The notes beneath the pieces were generated by a model that was not told the DNA's origin, made no database searches, and was given only the letters and a program-made list of their open reading frames with translations. A DNA stretch of 47,413 nt from positions 1 through 47,413 of the forward strand of contig CALVLT010000016.1 of the NCBI GenBank assembly GCA_944340905.1. Direction: 5' to 3'. Shown piece by piece: positions 30,023 through 41,220 of the stretch (its first letter is position 1; each line of letters starts with the position of its first letter). This stretch comes from an uncultured Clostridia bacterium (lineage in GTDB: Bacteria > Bacillota > Clostridia > Christensenellales > Borkfalkiaceae). The translations under genes were made by a program, and so were the position numbers.

Positions 30023-30735
30023 ATGCGCCGCACATTTTGACGGCGCAATTGATATATGCACCCCCTCTTTATCTCAGCGCATGAGTTCTCTGCGCTGAAA
30101 TTTTCAAAGGCGCCTCTTTTTCATGCGTCACATCTCGTATGCCGCGCAAGAAATCAATATTGCGTCTGTTATTGATGTGCTTTTTATGTCTTTGTGCGTC
30201 GGATATTCTTATGGATTCTCCGAAAAATGTATAGAACAGTATCTCGCCGACAGGTTTTCGGATGCAATTTTAGCGAATGATTCGGGAGGCAAGCTGTTTG
30301 TACTCTCTGTAAATTCGTCCATCGCCTTTCGTTTTTCCGAATTTGCCAAAAATTACGCTGAAATACCGAATTTTTGCCCGCGAAAACGGAAAATATTCTT
30401 ACGGAAATCGCTCAGAATCAACGACAGAGCGTTTTTGGATGCCTCTGGCAGCGTAAACAGCCTTGAAAAGCCGAGTTTTTGCTGTAAAACGGCGGTTTTA
30501 CACCCTTTGGCGCAGGGCAAAAATCCCTGAAATCGCACGAAAACGAGGTTTTTCGAGCAATATATCCTGAAATGACGGTTTTTGGGCAATAACCCTGAAA
30601 CGGGGCTGAAAAACGGCAAAAATCAGCCGAAAAAGCCCCTGAACGGCTTACGATCGGGCAAGCATAGCGGTTCAGCTTGCAAAATTATAGAACACACAAC
30701 GGCATGTTTTCGCGCAAAGAGAAATTTTTAGCGTT
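30023..30735. other. Unassigned intergenic region before parS
   Basis: About 700 bases without a convincing gene. Short frames exist on both strands (for example 30123-30530) but lack ribosome sites and recognisable domains. From 30350 on the sequence is rich in recurrent words such as GAAAACGG, GTTTTT and GCCGAAAAAGCC. One inverted pair is visible: GTAAAACGGCGG followed by TTTTAC (30484-30502). The composition is unlike the mosaic repeats. A degraded gene or nucleoprotein-binding region is possible. Confidence 0.5.
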
Positions 30736-30738
30736 GAA

Positions 30739-30754
30739 TGTTTCACGTGAAACA
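30739..30754. other. parS: parS site 1 (perfect consensus)
   Basis: TGTTTCACGTGAAACA, the 16-bp palindromic ParB/Spo0J binding site, exact. It lies 2.3 kb before parA and 8.5 kb from oriC, so ParB can load here and spread near the origin. Confidence 0.97.
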
Positions 30755-30781
30755 TGAAAAAATCAAAAAAATTCGTCGGAG

Positions 30782-30797
30782 TGTTTCACATGAAACA
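30782..30797. other. parS: parS site 2 (one mismatch)
   Basis: TGTTTCACATGAAACA, one central base different from consensus, 43 bases (about four helical turns) from site 1. Single changes of this kind are tolerated in other genomes. Confidence 0.92.
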
Positions 30798-30896
30798 TTT
30801 TCGGGGCGAAAAGGCGGGTACGCAGTCCACAAAACCGCCATTTTACGGGCAAAAAGTGATATTTTTGAAAAATCGGAAAGAATTGCCGCGAAAGGC

Positions 30897-30925
30897 TTGA
30901 AAATATCCGCTTTTCATGGTACAAT
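30897..30925 (+). promoter_or_regulatory. Promoter of ftsH (parAB)
   Basis: TTGAAA (30897-30902), 17 bases and TACAAT (30920-30925), about 100 bases after the second parS, so ParB spreading could influence it. Confidence 0.75.
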
Positions 30926-30985
30926 AAGAGCAGTTTCATTGCTCATACTGTGCTGTGAGCAAATAAATCAAAAAGGAGAAATAGT

Positions 30986-33022
<2,037 letters not shown>

Positions 33023-33027
33023 GAGAT

Positions 33028-33807
33028 ATGGGTAAAATCATTTCCTTCTCCAATCAGAAGGGGGGAGTGGGCAAGACGACCACGTGCGTCAACATGGCGG
33101 CATACCTCGCAAGAGCGGGGAAAAAGGTGCTGCTCGTCGACCTCGACCCGCAGGGCAATGCGACGACGGGGCTGGGCTTTTCCAAGGGAACGCTCAAAAA
33201 GAGCGTCTACAACGTCATCATCGAGGGGGAGGAGGTGAAGAACAACATTCTCCCGACCGAGCTGGAGGGGCTGTTCCTTCTTCCCTCCAACATCGACCTC
33301 GCGGGGGCGGAAGTGGACCTCGTGTACAAGAAAAACCGCGACAGGGTGCTGAAGGCGGCGCTCGAGAAGGTGAAGGGGGAGTTCGACTTCATTCTCATCG
33401 ACTGCCCCCCTTCGCTGGGGTTGCTGACCATCAACGCCCTCTCCGCGGCGGACAGCGCCATCATCCCCATTCAGAGCGAATACTATGCGCTGGAAGGGCT
33501 TTCGCAGCTGATGAACACCATCTCTCTCGTGCGGCAGCACCTCAACCGTTCCCTCAAGGTGGAGGGCGTGGTGCTGACCATGTACGACGGGCGGTCGCTC
33601 ATCTCGCGGCAGATCGCGGCGGAGATCAAGAAGTATTTTTCCAAAAAGCTCTACGAGATCGTCATTCCGCGCAATATCCGCCTGTCCGAGGCGCCCAGCC
33701 ACGGCAAGCCCATTCTCTTGCACGATCCGAAGTGCATGGGGGCGCGCGCGTATGCTGCGCTCACCGAAGAATTTTTAAAGAAAACGCAGGCAAAGGGAGA
33801 GCAATAA
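33028..33807 (+). CDS. parA: Chromosome partitioning ATPase ParA/Soj
   Basis: A 259-residue ParA ATPase. The deviant Walker A motif is KGGVGKTT (11-18), followed by DLDPQGNATTGLGF and DFILIDCPPSLG (Walker B region). ParA binds DNA non-specifically and is regulated by ParB to separate origins; the Bacillus form also controls DnaA. ATG at 33028 is 8 bases after AAGGAG; an in-frame GTG 9 bases earlier overlaps ftsH. parB follows after 1 base, so this is a standard parAB unit placed behind ftsH. Confidence 0.95.
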   Translation: MGKIISFSNQKGGVGKTTTCVNMAAYLARAGKKVLLVDLDPQGNATTGLGFSKGTLKKSVYNVIIEGEEVKNNILPTELEGLFLLPSNIDLAGAEVDLVYKKNRDRVLKAALEKVKGEFDFILIDCPPSLGLLTINALSAADSAIIPIQSEYYALEGLSQLMNTISLVRQHLNRSLKVEGVVLTMYDGRSLISRQIAAEIKKYFSKKLYEIVIPRNIRLSEAPSHGKPILLHDPKCMGARAYAALTEEFLKKTQAKGEQ

Positions 33808-33808
33808 C

Positions 33809-34705
33809 ATGGTAAAGGGACTCGGCAGAGGACTTTCGGCGCTGTTCAGCGACACGGAAGAGGCATACGAAAACGCACGCACCGAACTGGGCGAGGGCGA
33901 GGGGGGAACGACGGAGATCGCCGTCGAGGATATTTTCCCCAATCCCCACCAGCCGCGCAAGACGTTCGACGAGAACGCCATGAACGATCTTGCCAACTCC
34001 ATCCGCGAGCACGGCATCATCAGCCCCATCGTCGTCAACAGGGGCGGCGACGGCAAGTACATGATCATCGCGGGCGAGCGCCGCTACCGCGCCGCCATCA
34101 AGGCGGGGCTTACCAAGGTGCCCGCCATCGTCAAGGAACTGGGCGAGAAGGAGATCCAGGAGATCTCCCTCATCGAGAATTTGCAGCGCGAGGACCTCAA
34201 CCCCATCGAGGCGGCGACGGGCATGAAACGGCTGATGGACGAATTCGGCCTGACGCAGGAACAGCTCGCCGAGCGGTTGGGCAAATCCCGCCCCGCCATC
34301 GCCAACACGCTGCGGCTTTTGTCGCTGGCGGAGGAGGTCATCGACCTCGTGCGCGAGGGCAAGCTCTCCTCGGGGCATGCCCGCACGCTCGTTCCCGTGG
34401 CGAAGGAGGCGCAGACCTATCTTGCCAAGGAGTGCGTGAAGAACTCCTGGTCGGTGCGCGAGATGGAGCGGGCAGTCAAGCAGTACCTCAACCCGCCCGA
34501 GGTGATCGCCAAGGACAGGGAAAAGAAGAACGCCCTTGCAAATGCGGAACTCAAGCACCTTGTCGAACGCATGCGCGCGACGCTCAAGACCAAGGTCTCG
34601 CTCATCGGAACGGACAAGAAGGGGCGCATCTATATCGACTACTACACCCGCGACGATTTAGAGCGCATCAGCGAACTTCTGGACATCATCGACCGCATGG
34701 AGTGA
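33809..34705 (+). CDS. parB: Chromosome partitioning protein ParB/Spo0J
   Basis: A 298-residue ParB that binds parS, hydrolyses CTP to clamp and slide on DNA, and loads condensin. The N-terminal KGLGRGLSALF is the ParA-interacting segment. GERRYRA (89-95) is the CTP/ParB box. The helix-turn-helix lies near 148-175 (LTQEQLAERLGKSRPAIANTLRLL is the region; key part GKSRPAIANTLR). The C-terminus IYIDYYTRDDLERISELLD is the dimer domain. Its targets are the two parS sites 3 kb upstream. Confidence 0.96.
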   Translation: MVKGLGRGLSALFSDTEEAYENARTELGEGEGGTTEIAVEDIFPNPHQPRKTFDENAMNDLANSIREHGIISPIVVNRGGDGKYMIIAGERRYRAAIKAGLTKVPAIVKELGEKEIQEISLIENLQREDLNPIEAATGMKRLMDEFGLTQEQLAERLGKSRPAIANTLRLLSLAEEVIDLVREGKLSSGHARTLVPVAKEAQTYLAKECVKNSWSVREMERAVKQYLNPPEVIAKDREKKNALANAELKHLVERMRATLKTKVSLIGTDKKGRIYIDYYTRDDLERISELLDIIDRME

Positions 34706-34710
34706 CAAAA

Positions 34711-34852
34711 AAGGACGGGGGCATGTCCGCGGAGAAAGCGATCTTTGCGGACATGCCCTGCACGGAACATGCCGCGATCCCCGGGACACGGGGTGCGGAA
34801 AAGGAGAAAACTAGCCCGCCATGTCCGCGCCGAGGCCCCTCGGCGCGGGGGA
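34711..34852 (+). other. Hairpins between parB and the GNAT fusion
   Basis: Two GC hairpins. GGGCATGTCCGC (34717-34728) pairs with GCGGACATGCCC (34747-34758). CGCGCCGAGG pairs with CCTCGGCGCG just before the ribosome site of the next gene (34831-34852). Neither has a T-run, so they are not simple terminators. They may attenuate or stabilise the mRNA. Confidence 0.5.
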
Positions 34853-34864
34853 GTGGGCATCATT

Positions 34865-36289
34865 ATGCTGGAATTTCAAAAGACGAACAAGGAGGACGTC
34901 ATCCGCTTTGCCCCCTTCTTTGCGGAGCAGACGACGCACGTCTCCGATTTTTCCCTGTGCTTTCAGTTCATGTGGCACAAGCACTTCACCCCCGACTTCT
35001 GCATTGCCGAGGACTGCCTCATCCTCAAGGAGGTCTATGCGGGCAAGGACTGGTTTCACTACCCGCTCTCGCGCACGGGGGATGAGCAGGCGCAGCGGCG
35101 CGCCGTCGCCCTCATCGAGCAGTGCTGCCGCGACAAGGAGATGCGGCTGCACTTCACCAACGTCGCGCAGCGCGATGTGCCGTGGCTCGTTCTGCGTTAC
35201 GGGCAGGACGTCTCCGTCACCAACATCCGCCGCTGGCGGGACTATCTGTACGAGGCGGAGAGCTTTCGCACCTACGCGGGCGGAAAGTACGCGGGGCAGC
35301 GCAATCACGTCAACAAATTCAAAAAGCTGTATCCCGACTGGACGTTCGAGGTGTACCGTCCCGAACGGGAGGGGGAGCTGACCGCTTTCCTGCGGGAATA
35401 CGAGGCGGCGCAGCGCGCCAAGGACAGCTACCTTGCCGACGAGGAGATGGACGAGGTGTACGAACTGCTGCCCGAGATCGGGCGGTTCGGCCTGCTGTGC
35501 GGCCTTCTGCGCGCCGGTGGGAAGATCGTCGCCTGCTCGATCGGCGAGCGGTGCGGCGACATGGTGGTCGTGCACGTGGAAAAGGCGCTGCGCGGCTACG
35601 AGGGCGCCTATCCCATGGTCGCACAGCAGTTCGCGCTGCACTTCACGGGTGACGGCGTGAAATTTCTCAATCGTATGGACGATGCGGGGGACATGGGACT
35701 GCGCAAGTCCAAACTGCAGTACCTGCCCTGCGAGATCGTGGGCAAGTACAACGTCACGCCCCGCCGCGCCATCGACGGCGTGGCGCACCCGCCCGAGATC
35801 AGAACGGCGCGACTGACGCTGCGCGCGGTCGGGGACGAGGACGCCGAAGTGTATGCGCGGCTGGCAGGGGACGTCGGGCGCAACCGCTGGTGGGGGTATG
35901 ACTGGCGGGAGGATGCGCCCGACGAGGCGCCGCCCGCACAGTGGTTTTTGTCGTTTGCGCGCGGGCTGCTGCGCGAGAAGATGGAGCTGCCCCTCGGCAT
36001 CTACTGCGGGGGCGCGCTCATCGGCGAGGTCGTGCTGCACCGGTTCGGCTATGCGGCGGAGGCGGAAGTGGGCGTAAGGCTTCTGCCCGAGGCGGAAGGA
36101 CAGGGCTATGCCGCCGAGGCGGTCGGCGCGCTGTGCGACTACGCCTTCTGCAAGCTCGAATTAGAGCGCATCGAGGCGAAACATTTCTGCGAAAATGCGC
36201 GCTCGGGCAAAACGCTGCAGCTTGCCGGCATGCGCCGCACGGGCGCGGACGATACCTACGTCTACTATGAAAAGACGCCGAAAATGTAA
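34865..36289 (+). CDS. Fusion of DUF2156 and GNAT acetyltransferase domains
   Basis: A 474-residue cytoplasmic protein. Residues 1-300 (MLEFQKTNKEDVIRFAPFF, YDFS-like core, RNHVNKFKKLYPDWTFEVY, GDGVKFLNRMDDAGDMGLRKSKLQYLP) match DUF2156, related to aminoacyl-phosphatidylglycerol synthase and Fem-like transferases of the acyl-CoA N-acyltransferase fold. Residues 310-474 form a RimJ/RimL-type GNAT domain (IRTARLTLRAVGDEDAEVYARL, EGQGYAAEAVGALCDYAF as the acetyl-CoA loop, NARSGKTLQLAGM). Two transferase domains in one chain are unusual. Substrates unknown. The start at 34865 follows GGGGGAG. Upstream in-frame codons lie in the hairpin region. Confidence 0.78.
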   Translation: MLEFQKTNKEDVIRFAPFFAEQTTHVSDFSLCFQFMWHKHFTPDFCIAEDCLILKEVYAGKDWFHYPLSRTGDEQAQRRAVALIEQCCRDKEMRLHFTNVAQRDVPWLVLRYGQDVSVTNIRRWRDYLYEAESFRTYAGGKYAGQRNHVNKFKKLYPDWTFEVYRPEREGELTAFLREYEAAQRAKDSYLADEEMDEVYELLPEIGRFGLLCGLLRAGGKIVACSIGERCGDMVVVHVEKALRGYEGAYPMVAQQFALHFTGDGVKFLNRMDDAGDMGLRKSKLQYLPCEIVGKYNVTPRRAIDGVAHPPEIRTARLTLRAVGDEDAEVYARLAGDVGRNRWWGYDWREDAPDEAPPAQWFLSFARGLLREKMELPLGIYCGGALIGEVVLHRFGYAAEAEVGVRLLPEAEGQGYAAEAVGALCDYAFCKLELERIEAKHFCENARSGKTLQLAGMRRTGADDTYVYYEKTPKM

Positions 36290-36342
36290 CACGTTTCCCT
36301 GTTCTATGGACCTTGAATGAGAAATAAAGGGGGGGACAAGGA

Positions 36343-36470
36343 AGGGCACATTCTGCGAGGGGATTCTTACTGCGGCGGCGCCTTGTGCGCTGCGCCGTCA
36401 AAATACTTCCGCAAGCGGGTTTTTTCCTCGCATCGGGCAGGGCTGACGCCCTCTGAATGACGTGTATCGC
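36343..36470 (-). repeat. Mosaic repeat, short copy R7
   Basis: Bases 36350-36460 match 27268-27370 in the same orientation and 14221-14320 reversed (ATTCTTACTGCGGC, TCAAAATACTTCCGCAAGCGGG, CTGAATGACG). A run of nine G residues follows (36471-36479). From 36480 to 36678 no gene is seen; A-rich stretches precede the next promoter. Confidence 0.75.
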
Positions 36471-36678
36471 GGGGGGGGGCTACGTCGTGTCAGGGGGCAG
36501 GAGGCGGGAACCGCCATTCAGGCGACAAAAAGCGGCAGAATTGTTCAAAAATACAACATATGGTAGAGGATGCGCCCTTGCGGCGCATTTTTTGTGTTGC
36601 GGAACGGTTTTTAGTGAAATCGCCCAAAAAAAGGCGAAAAAAAGATGAAGATTTCACAAAAAAATTTATAAAACCCCA

Positions 36679-36707
36679 TTGACATTTTTTTCCGCACATG
36701 GTATATT
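36679..36707 (+). promoter_or_regulatory. Promoter of the arabinan-type operon
   Basis: TTGACA (36679-36684), 17 bases and TATATT (36702-36707). It gives a leader of about 270 bases. The leader contains a short frame MIVRSER-stop (36742-36765) with GGGGGGAAG as ribosome site. Confidence 0.75.
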
Positions 36708-36983
36708 AGGAGTAGTACAAGCAGTGACATCGGGGGGAAGTCATGATTGTGAGGAGCGAACGGTAAAACTTTCGCGCGCCCTTTTCGCGTCCGTGCCCGC
36801 AGGGGAACGGGGTGAAGAGCGGGGCGGAGTTTTTCCGTCGTTTTTCATTTTTTGGCGACCTTTCGGCGAAGCTGCCGTCGGGCGCTTTTTTGTACGCTTT
36901 TTGCCGTCACCCCCCAACAGGCGGCGAAAGGCGCGAACAGTCCCGGCTCCGCGTGCGAAAACTATATTAAGAGGTGTGGTTTT

Positions 36984-39878
36984 ATGAAAAAGAAAAGGTT
37001 CTGGAAGAATGCCGGCCTTGTCGCGCTCTCCACGGTGATGGTGGGCGGCGCGGCGCTGGCGTTCACAGCGTGCGGCGGCAACACCGGAAGCGATTATCAG
37101 CTTGAAGTGTACGTCTTCTGCGGCGATGCGGACGCCATGACCAACGAGACGATCTGCAACAACTGGGCGCAGAGGTACTCGCAGGAACACGCCGATGAAC
37201 TGGGCGGCAACACGGTCACGGTCAAATTTACCGCCAATCCGAGCAAGGGCGACTATTTCGATGACATCGGCGGTCAGATCTCCTCGGGCGGTTCGACGGG
37301 CAACTACCCCGACATTATCTACGTGTCGCCCTCACAGGTGCTCACCTATGCGGGCAACGGCACCATCCTCGATCTGACGGACTATATCACCGCCTCGGAG
37401 AGTGCCGTCAGCCAGGTGAACGGCATCTGGAAGGACAGCCTCTCCTTCTATGCCACGAAGGGATCGAGCCTGCTCATGAGCAACGTGGGTGAGATCGGCT
37501 ACAACGCCGAAACGAATACCTTCTACGACGCGTCGACGCAGAGCGGCACGGAGGCGTCCATCTACGGCCTGCCCAAGGACTATTCCAACTTCGGGCTGGG
37601 CTACAACCGCAACTACTTTACCGACGTCATGAAGGCGGCGTACACCACGCTCACGTCCAACGTCAGCCGCACCGTTACGTCGCGCATCTATAAGCAGAGC
37701 AATGCAGTGGCGGGCGTCACGCATACGGGCGAGGAATCGGGCGCGATCACCTATGCGGTGAGCGGCGACTACATTAATCCGTACACGGGGGAGGAGATGA
37801 CGGCGACCAAGGACCAAACCGCGCCCTTCATCAACATCGGCGTGCCTACGGCGTACAAGCCCTTCAATTTCTATCAGTATGAGACCTATGCCGACGCGCT
37901 TGCGGGCGGCGATCCGCTTGCGCTGAGCACCCAGGCATGGACGGGCGACGACGGTTATATCATCACCGTTCCCGGATTCCCCGGCGAGACGTTCAGCCTT
38001 GTGGACGATGACGGCACCGAACTTTACGCCAACTCCGTCAACGAGGACGCCGTCTACGACGCGGAGAGCGCCAACCTCGTGCTCACGTGGGCGGAGTACG
38101 GCGCGCTCAACTGGGCGTGCACGTACATGCTCAACTCCTTTGCATGGGACGGCAGCAACGGTGTGAAGAACGAGGCGAATATTCAGGCGGCGCTTGACGC
38201 GGACACGTTCAGCACAGACCTGTTCAACGATTGGGCCAACGGACATGGCGGCGTGTACGCAGGGGGCGGCTCGGGCGCTGACACCGACATCGCGGCGTTC
38301 AACAACGTGTACGGCGGCGAGCAGTACGAGCAGTCCACCGATGACGTCATGGGCGGAAACATGTATGTGCTTCCCTGGCTGTTCTCCAACGACGCGACCT
38401 TTATCGACAGCTCTTACACCAAGTCCCTGAACGAGACGAGGAACGGCAAGCCGATCGCTTCGGCATCCGGGTCGACGTGGAGCTGGGCAAGCGGCACAAG
38501 CGACAGCGACGTCTATTCGCGCGTCGGCAATGCCACGGAGAACGTTTTCAAGACCAACCTCGACGGCACCGAGCGCACGGCAAAGGTGCAGTACGGCATC
38601 AACAGCGAAAACTTTATCGAGACGTACGGCGCCTTCCAGGAATATATCGCCACGTGGAACGCTCACGTCGGACAGGCGGGCGACGTTGCAAGCTCCAGTT
38701 CGGATAAATCCGTCAACGGTCAGGCGGTGTTCGTCATGGGCGCCAGCCTGTTCTACGGCGTCGGTTCGTGGGACGTCTCCGAATATCAGGAAGTGGACCG
38801 CGACACCCTCGACCTCGGCATCATGCCCACGGCGGTCTCCGATAAACTCGCACTCTATTCGGAGGTGCGCAGCCCCTATTATCTGGACAGCAGCACTTTT
38901 CCCCTTGTGGTCACCTATGCCAACGCCAACAACCCTAAGGGCTCGGGCGACGGCGCGGGCACGGCAACCGTCGATGAGGACGGAACGTATTCGGGCGACT
39001 ATGCACAGCTCTCCGACCCGAGCACGGTGATCAGCACGAACAAGATCTTCGCGCAGGAAGATATCCTGAAAAATCAGGTGCTGCGCCAGGATAAGTGGGC
39101 GGGCAGAATGGACTCCGTCGGCTATGCCGTCAATGGTCATCTTGCCGACGAAGGGCAGCCCGACTGGCTTGCGGCGGCGGCGGTCGACCTCGTCATGGAA
39201 CTCACCGTCGGCGAGCAGGCGCAGATCACGCTGACCTACGGCGGCGCGCAGATCCCCAACGTGATGGAGCAGTGCGAGGAGTACCTCAACTACAACGAGG
39301 AGGGTTACGAGAACGGCGCCTTTGCCGACATGATCACGCCCGAGGACGAAGAGTGGGACGAATACTACGACCTGGCGCTGGAAATGGCTGCCGCCAGCAG
39401 GGCGGGCAACACGAGCACGGTCGCGGATTATCTGAACGGCAAACAGATCGGAGGCGAGGACGTGCGCTACGACACGCAGTATGCCAATGTCCCGCTTTCC
39501 GAGTTCACGGAGGCGACTTCCGTGCAGACGAAGATCGCCTATGCGATGCGCGTGCTGCGCATGATCAACTACACCCGTGCCGAGCGCGACATCCTCATCC
39601 GCATGCAGACGGGTATGAACGCGGTGCGCGATCAGACGCTCTACACCCCGGGCACCACGTGGATGAGCACGCTCAACGCCACGGCCTCCCCCAACAACTT
39701 CCTTGCTTACAGAAATCAGGCATCGTTCGACAGCGACTCCGGTGAAATTTATCTGCCCGATATGATCGCTTACAGTACAGCCGTATTCGGGCAGAGCGGC
39801 AGAACGATCTATACGCCCGCCGTCTATGCGGTGGCAACGGCGCTGCGTTCGCAGAACTACCTGTCGGCGGGACAGTAA
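36984..39878 (+). CDS. Very large ABC-transporter solute-binding lipoprotein
   Basis: A 964-residue extracellular solute-binding protein. The signal peptide ends in LAFTAC and is followed by GGNTGSD. The N-terminal part (LEVYVFCGDADAMTN, NTVTVKFTANPSKGDYFDDIGGQISSGG, PDIIYVSPSQVLTYAGNGTILDLTDY) is typical of carbohydrate-binding cluster 1 proteins, which are usually 400-550 residues. Here the fold is expanded by long inserts. It should capture oligosaccharides and pass them to the two downstream permeases. GAGGTG precedes the ATG by 7 bases; longer upstream frames are rejected. A stable hairpin after the gene may raise its mRNA relative to the permeases. Confidence 0.88.
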   Translation: MKKKRFWKNAGLVALSTVMVGGAALAFTACGGNTGSDYQLEVYVFCGDADAMTNETICNNWAQRYSQEHADELGGNTVTVKFTANPSKGDYFDDIGGQISSGGSTGNYPDIIYVSPSQVLTYAGNGTILDLTDYITASESAVSQVNGIWKDSLSFYATKGSSLLMSNVGEIGYNAETNTFYDASTQSGTEASIYGLPKDYSNFGLGYNRNYFTDVMKAAYTTLTSNVSRTVTSRIYKQSNAVAGVTHTGEESGAITYAVSGDYINPYTGEEMTATKDQTAPFINIGVPTAYKPFNFYQYETYADALAGGDPLALSTQAWTGDDGYIITVPGFPGETFSLVDDDGTELYANSVNEDAVYDAESANLVLTWAEYGALNWACTYMLNSFAWDGSNGVKNEANIQAALDADTFSTDLFNDWANGHGGVYAGGGSGADTDIAAFNNVYGGEQYEQSTDDVMGGNMYVLPWLFSNDATFIDSSYTKSLNETRNGKPIASASGSTWSWASGTSDSDVYSRVGNATENVFKTNLDGTERTAKVQYGINSENFIETYGAFQEYIATWNAHVGQAGDVASSSSDKSVNGQAVFVMGASLFYGVGSWDVSEYQEVDRDTLDLGIMPTAVSDKLALYSEVRSPYYLDSSTFPLVVTYANANNPKGSGDGAGTATVDEDGTYSGDYAQLSDPSTVISTNKIFAQEDILKNQVLRQDKWAGRMDSVGYAVNGHLADEGQPDWLAAAAVDLVMELTVGEQAQITLTYGGAQIPNVMEQCEEYLNYNEEGYENGAFADMITPEDEEWDEYYDLALEMAAASRAGNTSTVADYLNGKQIGGEDVRYDTQYANVPLSEFTEATSVQTKIAYAMRVLRMINYTRAERDILIRMQTGMNAVRDQTLYTPGTTWMSTLNATASPNNFLAYRNQASFDSDSGEIYLPDMIAYSTAVFGQSGRTIYTPAVYAVATALRSQNYLSAGQ

Positions 39879-39899
39879 ATAAGCGGACGGCGCGTCTTT

Positions 39900-39925
39900 C
39901 TCTCCCGCCTTCCCGGGCGGGAGAG
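39900..39925 (+). promoter_or_regulatory. Intercistronic hairpin after the binding-protein gene
   Basis: CTCTCCCGCC and GGCGGGAGAG arms (10 bp) with a 6-base loop and no T-run. It sits where many operons stabilise binding-protein mRNA. Confidence 0.75.
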
Positions 39926-39959
39926 GGGACAATGTCCCGGGAGAAGGAGGAAAATTGTT

Positions 39960-41207
39960 ATGACGGAAAATAACGCCGCGGCGGCACAGGCGGAGACCGC
40001 CGCACAGACGGTTGCGGCTGAGATCGCGCCGCGCAAAAAAAAGCGGCACATCAACCAACAAAAACTGCAGGATAACCTTTGGGGCTGGGCGTTCTGCCTC
40101 CCGCTCATCGTGGGGACGGTGCTCTTCACCTACATCGCGCTCGTCATGGCGCTCATGCTGTCCTTCACCACCTACAGCTCCACCGTACACGGCGATGTCT
40201 GGGCATTCCTCGGCAGAATGCTCACGGGCGAGGCGGATGCGAACGGAATGACCGTGTTCATGGATATCGCATACATGAACGCGGAAGAGGGCGTTATCGA
40301 ATACCGCACCAACCCGTGGCGGTGGTATCAGTTCATCTTCACCAACGAACAGTTCACAAGCGGAACCAGCCAGGAAATGGCGTCCATGGGCGTCACCGAA
40401 ATGAGCACGATGGGCGCCACGCTGTTCAACACGGTGTTCTACCTCATCGGCATCCCCATCGGCATGGTGCTCTCCATGTTCCTTGCGGTGTGCATGTCGC
40501 GCGACATCAAGGGGGGCAACCTCTTCCGCGTGCTCTACTATCTGCCCTGCGTTGCCAGCACCGTCTCCATCGTCTACACCTTCCGCAACCTGTTCTCGGA
40601 GAGCGGCGTCATCAACGAACTGCTCAACACCACCACCCCCTGGTTCTCCATGCCGGACGGAAAGGACCCGCCGGGATATGCACAGGGTATCGATCCTTAT
40701 TGGACGCTGGGCATGATCAACAAGTGCGTCGTCGTCATCATGATGGTCTGGAAGGGCCTTGGCGGCACGATCATCCTGTACATAGCGGGACTTTCGGGCG
40801 TCAATGCCTCCACCAAGGAGGCGGCGCAGATCGACGGCGCGAACGGCTGGAAGATCTTCTGGAAGGTCACCATGCCCGATCTGTACCCCGTTATCTTCTA
40901 CAACGTGGTCACGTCCGTCATCGGCGGCATGCAGATCTACGCCGAACCCGAGCTGTTCTTCCCGACCTCCGGTTCGGGTACCCTGCCCGGACCCAACCTG
41001 TTCACCTCGGGCTATGTCTCGCTCATCTGGTACTGGGGTATCTCGCCGTCTTCCACACCCGGGAGCGGAACCATCAATCTCGGGCCTCTCGGCAGCGGAC
41101 AGCCGGCTTATCAGAGCCTCGGCGCCGCCTACGGTATGGTGCTTGCGGTCATCATTCTCGTTCTGACGCTCTTCCAGTTCTGGCTGGATAAGCGCAACAA
41201 CAATTGA
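39960..41207 (+). CDS. ABC sugar transporter permease (MalF/UgpA type)
   Basis: A 415-residue permease with six to seven transmembrane segments, beginning near residues 41-64 (GWAFCLPLIVGTVLFTYIALVM). The EAA loop (EAAQIDGANGWKIFWKVTMPDLYP) that contacts the ATPase lies near 285-308. A basic N-terminal tail and an external insert of about 80 residues after the first segment are seen. AAGGAGG precedes the ATG. It pairs with the next gene. No ATPase gene is in the operon, so it probably uses a shared MsmX-like ATPase. Confidence 0.92.
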   Translation: MTENNAAAAQAETAAQTVAAEIAPRKKKRHINQQKLQDNLWGWAFCLPLIVGTVLFTYIALVMALMLSFTTYSSTVHGDVWAFLGRMLTGEADANGMTVFMDIAYMNAEEGVIEYRTNPWRWYQFIFTNEQFTSGTSQEMASMGVTEMSTMGATLFNTVFYLIGIPIGMVLSMFLAVCMSRDIKGGNLFRVLYYLPCVASTVSIVYTFRNLFSESGVINELLNTTTPWFSMPDGKDPPGYAQGIDPYWTLGMINKCVVVIMMVWKGLGGTIILYIAGLSGVNASTKEAAQIDGANGWKIFWKVTMPDLYPVIFYNVVTSVIGGMQIYAEPELFFPTSGSGTLPGPNLFTSGYVSLIWYWGISPSSTPGSGTINLGPLGSGQPAYQSLGAAYGMVLAVIILVLTLFQFWLDKRNNN

Positions 41208-41220
41208 GGAGGGGGGATTT

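Noticed and set aside
30123-30530. 135-codon frame between cvpA and parS
   Set aside because: No ribosome site, odd composition, no domain. Left as unassigned DNA.
36471-36479. G9 run as a phase-variation tract
   Set aside because: It lies in non-coding DNA after a repeat copy and not in a promoter spacer or gene start.
37332-40190. 952-codon minus-strand frame
   Set aside because: Antisense of the solute-binding protein gene; no recognisable domains, and the plus strand has a lipobox, ribosome site and operon context.
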